Assembly: GCA_948517135.1 (NCBI GenBank)
Contig: CAORJJ010000012.1
Location: 2,686-35,859 of the forward strand
From: an uncultured Clostridia bacterium
GTDB lineage: Bacteria; Bacillota; Clostridia; TANB77; CAG-508
Direction: 5' to 3'
Length of the DNA stretch: 33,174 nucleotides
The notes below the pieces were generated by a model that saw only the letters and a program-made list of their open reading frames with translations, made no database searches and had not been told where the DNA came from. Positions 29,572 to 33,174 of the stretch are shown here, piece by piece. A program made the position numbers and the translations under genes. Positions within the stretch are counted from its first letter, which is position 1, and each line of letters begins with the position of its first letter.

Positions 29572-32500
29572 ATGCCAGATTTTGTTCATTTACATGTTCA
29601 TAGTGAGTTTAGCTTATTAGATGGAATGTGTAGAGTAAAAGATTTACCAAAGAGAGCAAAAGAGCTTGGAATGAAAGCGATAGCTATTACAGACCATGGT
29701 GTTATGTATGGTGCTGTTAATTTTTATAAAGAGTGTATAAATGAAGGAATAAAACCAATTATAGGATGTGAAGTATATGTAGCACCAAGAACTAGATTTG
29801 AGAAAGAATCTGGAATTGATGAAAATTATTCACATCTTATTTTGCTTGCTAAAAATAAAATAGGTTATCAAAATCTTATAAAATTAGTTTCATTATCATT
29901 TACAGATGGATATTATTATAAACCACGTATAGATCATGACATATTAGAAGAATATAGTGAAGGATTAATTTGTTTAAGTGCATGTTTAGCAGGTGAAGTT
30001 AATAAAGCTATTTTAAAAGATAATATGGAGGAAGCCAAAAGAGTTGCACAATGGCATAAAAATATTTTTGGAGAGGATTATTATTTAGAACTTCAAAACA
30101 ATGGACTTCCAGAACAAGTAATGGTTAATCAAAAATTAATTACTTTGTCAAGAGAATTGAATATTCCATTAGTTGGGACAAATGATGCTCATTATTTAAA
30201 AAAAGAGGATAGTTATAATCATGAAATTTTGCTTTGTATACAAACAGCAAAAAAAATGACTGATCCAGATAGAATGAAATTTAGTACTGATGAATTTTAT
30301 ATAAAATCACCTGAAGAAATGGCAGATTATTTTTCAGCAGTTCCAGAAGCAATTGAAAATACAGTAAAAATTGCTGATAAATGTAATTTTGAATTTGAAT
30401 TTGGTGTCACAAAGCTTCCAAATTATGATGTTCCAAAAGAATTTAAAACACATGAAGAATATTTTTATAAATTAACATGGGATGGAATTGAAAAAAGATA
30501 TGGTAAAGATTATGGTGATGAAATAAAACAAAGAGCAGAATACGAATTAGGAATAATCTCAAGAATGGGATATATTGATTATTATCTTATTGTTTGGGAC
30601 TATATAAATTACGCTAAATCTGTGGGCATACCAGTAGGGCCAGGACGTGGTTCAGGAGCAGGTTCAATTGTTGCATATGCAATAGGAATAACAGATATAG
30701 ATCCTCTAAAATATAATTTGCTTTTTGAAAGATTTTTAAATCCAGATAGAATTAGTATGCCTGACTTTGATGTTGATTTTTCAGATGAAAGAAGACAAGA
30801 AGTTATAGATTATGTTGCAAGAAAATATGGAAGAGATCATGTTTCTCAAATAATTACATTTGGTACAATGTCTGCTAAGAGTGTTATAAGAGATGTTGGA
30901 AGAGTTTTAGATGTTCCATATGGAGATGTCGACAAGATTGCTAAAATGATTCCTTTTGAAGTGCATATGACACTTGACAAAGCATTAGAACAAAATAGAG
31001 AATTAAAAGATGAATATGAAAATAATGAAACAACAAGAAGAATTATAGATATAGCTAAAGGATTAGAAGGAATGCCAAGAAATGCCTCAACACATGCATG
31101 TGGTGTTGTTATTACAAAAGATCCAGTAGATACTTATGTTCCATTATGTACAAATGATGGTAACGTAGTTGCACAATATACGATGGTTTTACTTGAAGAA
31201 CTTGGACTTTTAAAAATGGATTTTTTGGGGCTTAGAACTTTAAGTGTAATTGCAAACAGTTTAGAATTAATCAAAAAAAATAGAGGAATAGATGTTGTTT
31301 TTGATGAAAAAATGGACGATCTAGAAGTTTACAGATTATGGCAGGAAGGAAAATCTTTTGGAATATTCCAGTTTGAAAGTGGTGGTATTACTAGTTTCAT
31401 GAAGGAATTAAAACCAGATTGTTTTGAAGATATTGTTGCAGGAGTTTCTTTATACAGACCAGGACCTATGGATCAAATTCCAAGATATATAAAAGGAAAG
31501 TTGAATCCAGGACATAATGAATATACTCATCCATCATTAGAGCCAATTTTAAACGTAACATATGGATGCATGGTATATCAAGAGCAAGTTATGCAAATTG
31601 TTAGAGATTTAGCAGGATATTCACTAGGAAGAGCTGATTTAGTTAGACGTGCAATGGGTAAGAAGAAGCTTGATGTTATGGCAAAAGAAAGAGAAGTTTT
31701 TATACATGGTCAAGTTGATGAAGAAGGAAATGTAGTAGTTCCAGGATGTGTTAGAAATGGAATTGATGAGGAATCAGCAAATAAAATATTTGATGAAATG
31801 TCAGAGTTTGCAAAATATGCTTTTAATAAATCACATGCAGCAGCTTATGCAGTTATATCTTATAGAACAGCTTATTTAAAAGCTTATTATAAAGAAGAAT
31901 TGATGGCAGCTACTTTAAATAGTTTTTTAGGAAATTTAGATAAAATACCAATTTATATTCAAGATTGTAAAGATATGGGAATTGAGATTTTAAATCCCAA
32001 TATTAATGAAAGTGAAACAAAGTTTACAGTTATAGATAATAAAATTCGTTTTGGACTTGGAACAATTAAGAATGTAGGAATTAGTGCTGTTGACAGTATT
32101 GTAAGGGAAAGAGAAAAAAACGGAGCTTATGAAAGTTTTACATCATTTTGTGAGAGAATAAAAGATGAATCTGTTAATAAAAAATGTATAGAAAGTTTGA
32201 TAAAAGCTGGAGCATTTGACGATTTTGGAAAAACTAGAGCAACACTTTTAGCATCATTTGAAGCAATTGTTGATACAATCAATAATGAAAGTAGAAATAA
32301 AATTGAAAATCAAGTTTCAATGTTTGATTTAATGGAAGATAAACAAGAAAATATAGAAAAGCAAAAATACTCATTTATTGAAAAAGAGGAAATGGAAACA
32401 AGAGAATTATTGAGCCTGGAAAAAGAAATGCTTGGTGTCTATATTTCAGGACATCCATTAGATAAATATAGAAGGTCTATTGAAAGACAATCAAATATTT

Positions 32501-33078
32501 CAACAATAAATATGATGAAAATAAATGAAGAAGTGGAAACTGTTGGTGAAGCTATAAGTTATAAAGATGGACAAAGTGTTAAATTTATTGGAATAATTTC
32601 AAAAGTAAAGAAAAAATTCACTAAGAAGAATACGACAATGGCATTTGTAACAGTAGAGGACTTTTTTGGAAGTACAGAAATAATTATTTTCGATGGAGTT
32701 TACCAGAAAATGAGTCATATAATTGTGGAAGACAATATAATTTTAATTGATGGTAGATTAAGTATAAGAGAAGATGAACCAGTAAAAATTGTTGCATCAA
32801 GTATAAAAGAATTTTCAGAAGAGGAAAGAGCAGAAGAAAAAAGAAATATAAGGCTTACAGGAATTAGAACATTATCGATAAATATAACTGATTTGACAGA
32901 AAATGTTAGAACTCAATTAAAAGGTGCAATAAAATTCTTTACAGGAGATAGAGCAACAGTAAAGCTTGAGATTGTAAATAATGAAGAGGCAACAGAGTGT
33001 AGAGGTATATTTTTAAATGAGAAAATTTATAATGTCTTTGTAGGAATAGTTGGGGAAGATAATGTGAGATTAAAGTAA
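29572..33078 (+). CDS. dnaE: DNA polymerase III subunit alpha (DnaE type)
   Basis: Replicative C-family polymerase of DnaE type, which in Gram-positives extends RNA primers before PolC or supports repair synthesis. 1168 residues, complete. N-terminal PHP domain (HLHVHSEFSLLDGMCRVKDL, ITDHGVMYGAVNFY), palm with catalytic aspartates in PDFDVDFSDERR (D400, D402, and D398), VGPGRGSGAGSIVAYAIGI, ITFGTMSAKSVIRDVGR, the fingers region, HhH motif, and a C-terminal OB domain (about 980-1060, FIGIISKVKKKFTKKNTTMAF). No exonuclease insert in the PHP domain, so it is not PolC. AGGAGG lies just before ATG 29572. No clear terminator follows; 33079-33174 shows no gene I can support. Confidence 0.97.
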   Translation: MPDFVHLHVHSEFSLLDGMCRVKDLPKRAKELGMKAIAITDHGVMYGAVNFYKECINEGIKPIIGCEVYVAPRTRFEKESGIDENYSHLILLAKNKIGYQNLIKLVSLSFTDGYYYKPRIDHDILEEYSEGLICLSACLAGEVNKAILKDNMEEAKRVAQWHKNIFGEDYYLELQNNGLPEQVMVNQKLITLSRELNIPLVGTNDAHYLKKEDSYNHEILLCIQTAKKMTDPDRMKFSTDEFYIKSPEEMADYFSAVPEAIENTVKIADKCNFEFEFGVTKLPNYDVPKEFKTHEEYFYKLTWDGIEKRYGKDYGDEIKQRAEYELGIISRMGYIDYYLIVWDYINYAKSVGIPVGPGRGSGAGSIVAYAIGITDIDPLKYNLLFERFLNPDRISMPDFDVDFSDERRQEVIDYVARKYGRDHVSQIITFGTMSAKSVIRDVGRVLDVPYGDVDKIAKMIPFEVHMTLDKALEQNRELKDEYENNETTRRIIDIAKGLEGMPRNASTHACGVVITKDPVDTYVPLCTNDGNVVAQYTMVLLEELGLLKMDFLGLRTLSVIANSLELIKKNRGIDVVFDEKMDDLEVYRLWQEGKSFGIFQFESGGITSFMKELKPDCFEDIVAGVSLYRPGPMDQIPRYIKGKLNPGHNEYTHPSLEPILNVTYGCMVYQEQVMQIVRDLAGYSLGRADLVRRAMGKKKLDVMAKEREVFIHGQVDEEGNVVVPGCVRNGIDEESANKIFDEMSEFAKYAFNKSHAAAYAVISYRTAYLKAYYKEELMAATLNSFLGNLDKIPIYIQDCKDMGIEILNPNINESETKFTVIDNKIRFGLGTIKNVGISAVDSIVREREKNGAYESFTSFCERIKDESVNKKCIESLIKAGAFDDFGKTRATLLASFEAIVDTINNESRNKIENQVSMFDLMEDKQENIEKQKYSFIEKEEMETRELLSLEKEMLGVYISGHPLDKYRRSIERQSNISTINMMKINEEVETVGEAISYKDGQSVKFIGIISKVKKKFTKKNTTMAFVTVEDFFGSTEIIIFDGVYQKMSHIIVEDNIILIDGRLSIREDEPVKIVASSIKEFSEEERAEEKRNIRLTGIRTLSINITDLTENVRTQLKGAIKFFTGDRATVKLEIVNNEEATECRGIFLNEKIYNVFVGIVGEDNVRLK

Positions 33079-33174
33079 AATGTTATTTGTGTGAATATTG
33101 TTTTTAGATTATTAATATTAAATGTATTATTCATATACAGTTCCTTGTTCAAGCAATTCTCATAGAAGTTCTAA

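Noticed and set aside
33079..33174. C-terminus of a convergent gene on the minus strand at the window edge
   Set aside because: A frame reading ELLEQGTVYE then stop looks protein-like, but an in-frame stop at 33160-33162 closes it before the edge; too short to support.
1..33174. CRISPR arrays, insertion sequences, tRNA or rRNA genes
   Set aside because: No regularly spaced repeats, transposase motifs, tRNA-like cloverleaf or rRNA segments were seen on either strand.

Overview
The window is very AT-rich chromosomal DNA from a spore-forming, low-GC Firmicute of the class Clostridia. The evidence is sigK, a complete spoIIAA-spoIIAB-sigF cassette, spoIID and a spoIIQ-like gene, A-ending codon preference (AGA for Arg, ATA for Ile), strong GGAGG-type ribosome binding sites, and a CIRCE-controlled hrcA-grpE-dnaK-dnaJ cluster. 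Species cannot be named from this alone. Nearly all of it is ordinary housekeeping and sporulation DNA; the accessory-looking genes are at 558-1430, 2346-3919, 5511-6506 and 16973-21186.

Layout. 1-450: 3' end of recN with a terminator. 464-3919: a membrane-anchored SleB-like hydrolase, an uninterrupted sigK, a ComEC-type metallo-beta-lactamase-fold hydrolase, and a convergent two-TM orphan; the genes flanking sigK have richer GC and codon use unlike their surroundings. 4007-5033: divergent promoters and a PflX-type radical SAM gene. 5225-5418: a structured RNA that I read as 6S RNA. 5511-9382: an ADP-ribosyltransferase-like/RyR-like protein, then prmC, whiA (with an apparent one-base frameshift) and hemW. 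9390-14672: heat-shock operon hrcA-grpE-dnaK-(MazG-like)-dnaJ behind a SigA promoter overlapped by a degenerate CIRCE, with a long hairpin after dnaK and a terminator after dnaJ. 14704-16968: recD2. 16973-21232: a divergent pair, an XRE regulator and a 1229-residue LPVTG-anchored pilin-like surface protein that is compositionally mosaic.

21236-24702: sporulation block. Two Spo0A-box-like sites and a sigma-H-type promoter precede spoIIAA-spoIIAB-sigF, followed without a gap by spoIID and then a spoIIQ-like gene. This joins the sigma-F switch and the engulfment machinery in one run. 24723-25819: a 37-residue one-TM miniprotein and cdaA (c-di-AMP synthase), without the usual cdaR and glmM. 25822-27542 (minus): a HAD phosphatase and a membrane-anchored unknown. 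27624-33078: truA, a metallophosphoesterase, rqcP and dnaE, probably one transcription unit. The last 96 bases hold nothing I can support.

The best candidates for something undescribed are the ART-like/RyR-like protein at 5511-6506, the mosaic surface protein, the miniprotein ahead of cdaA, the cysteine-cluster SleB-like protein, and the long hairpin in the dnaK operon. I see no CRISPR array, transposase, phage module or tRNA gene.
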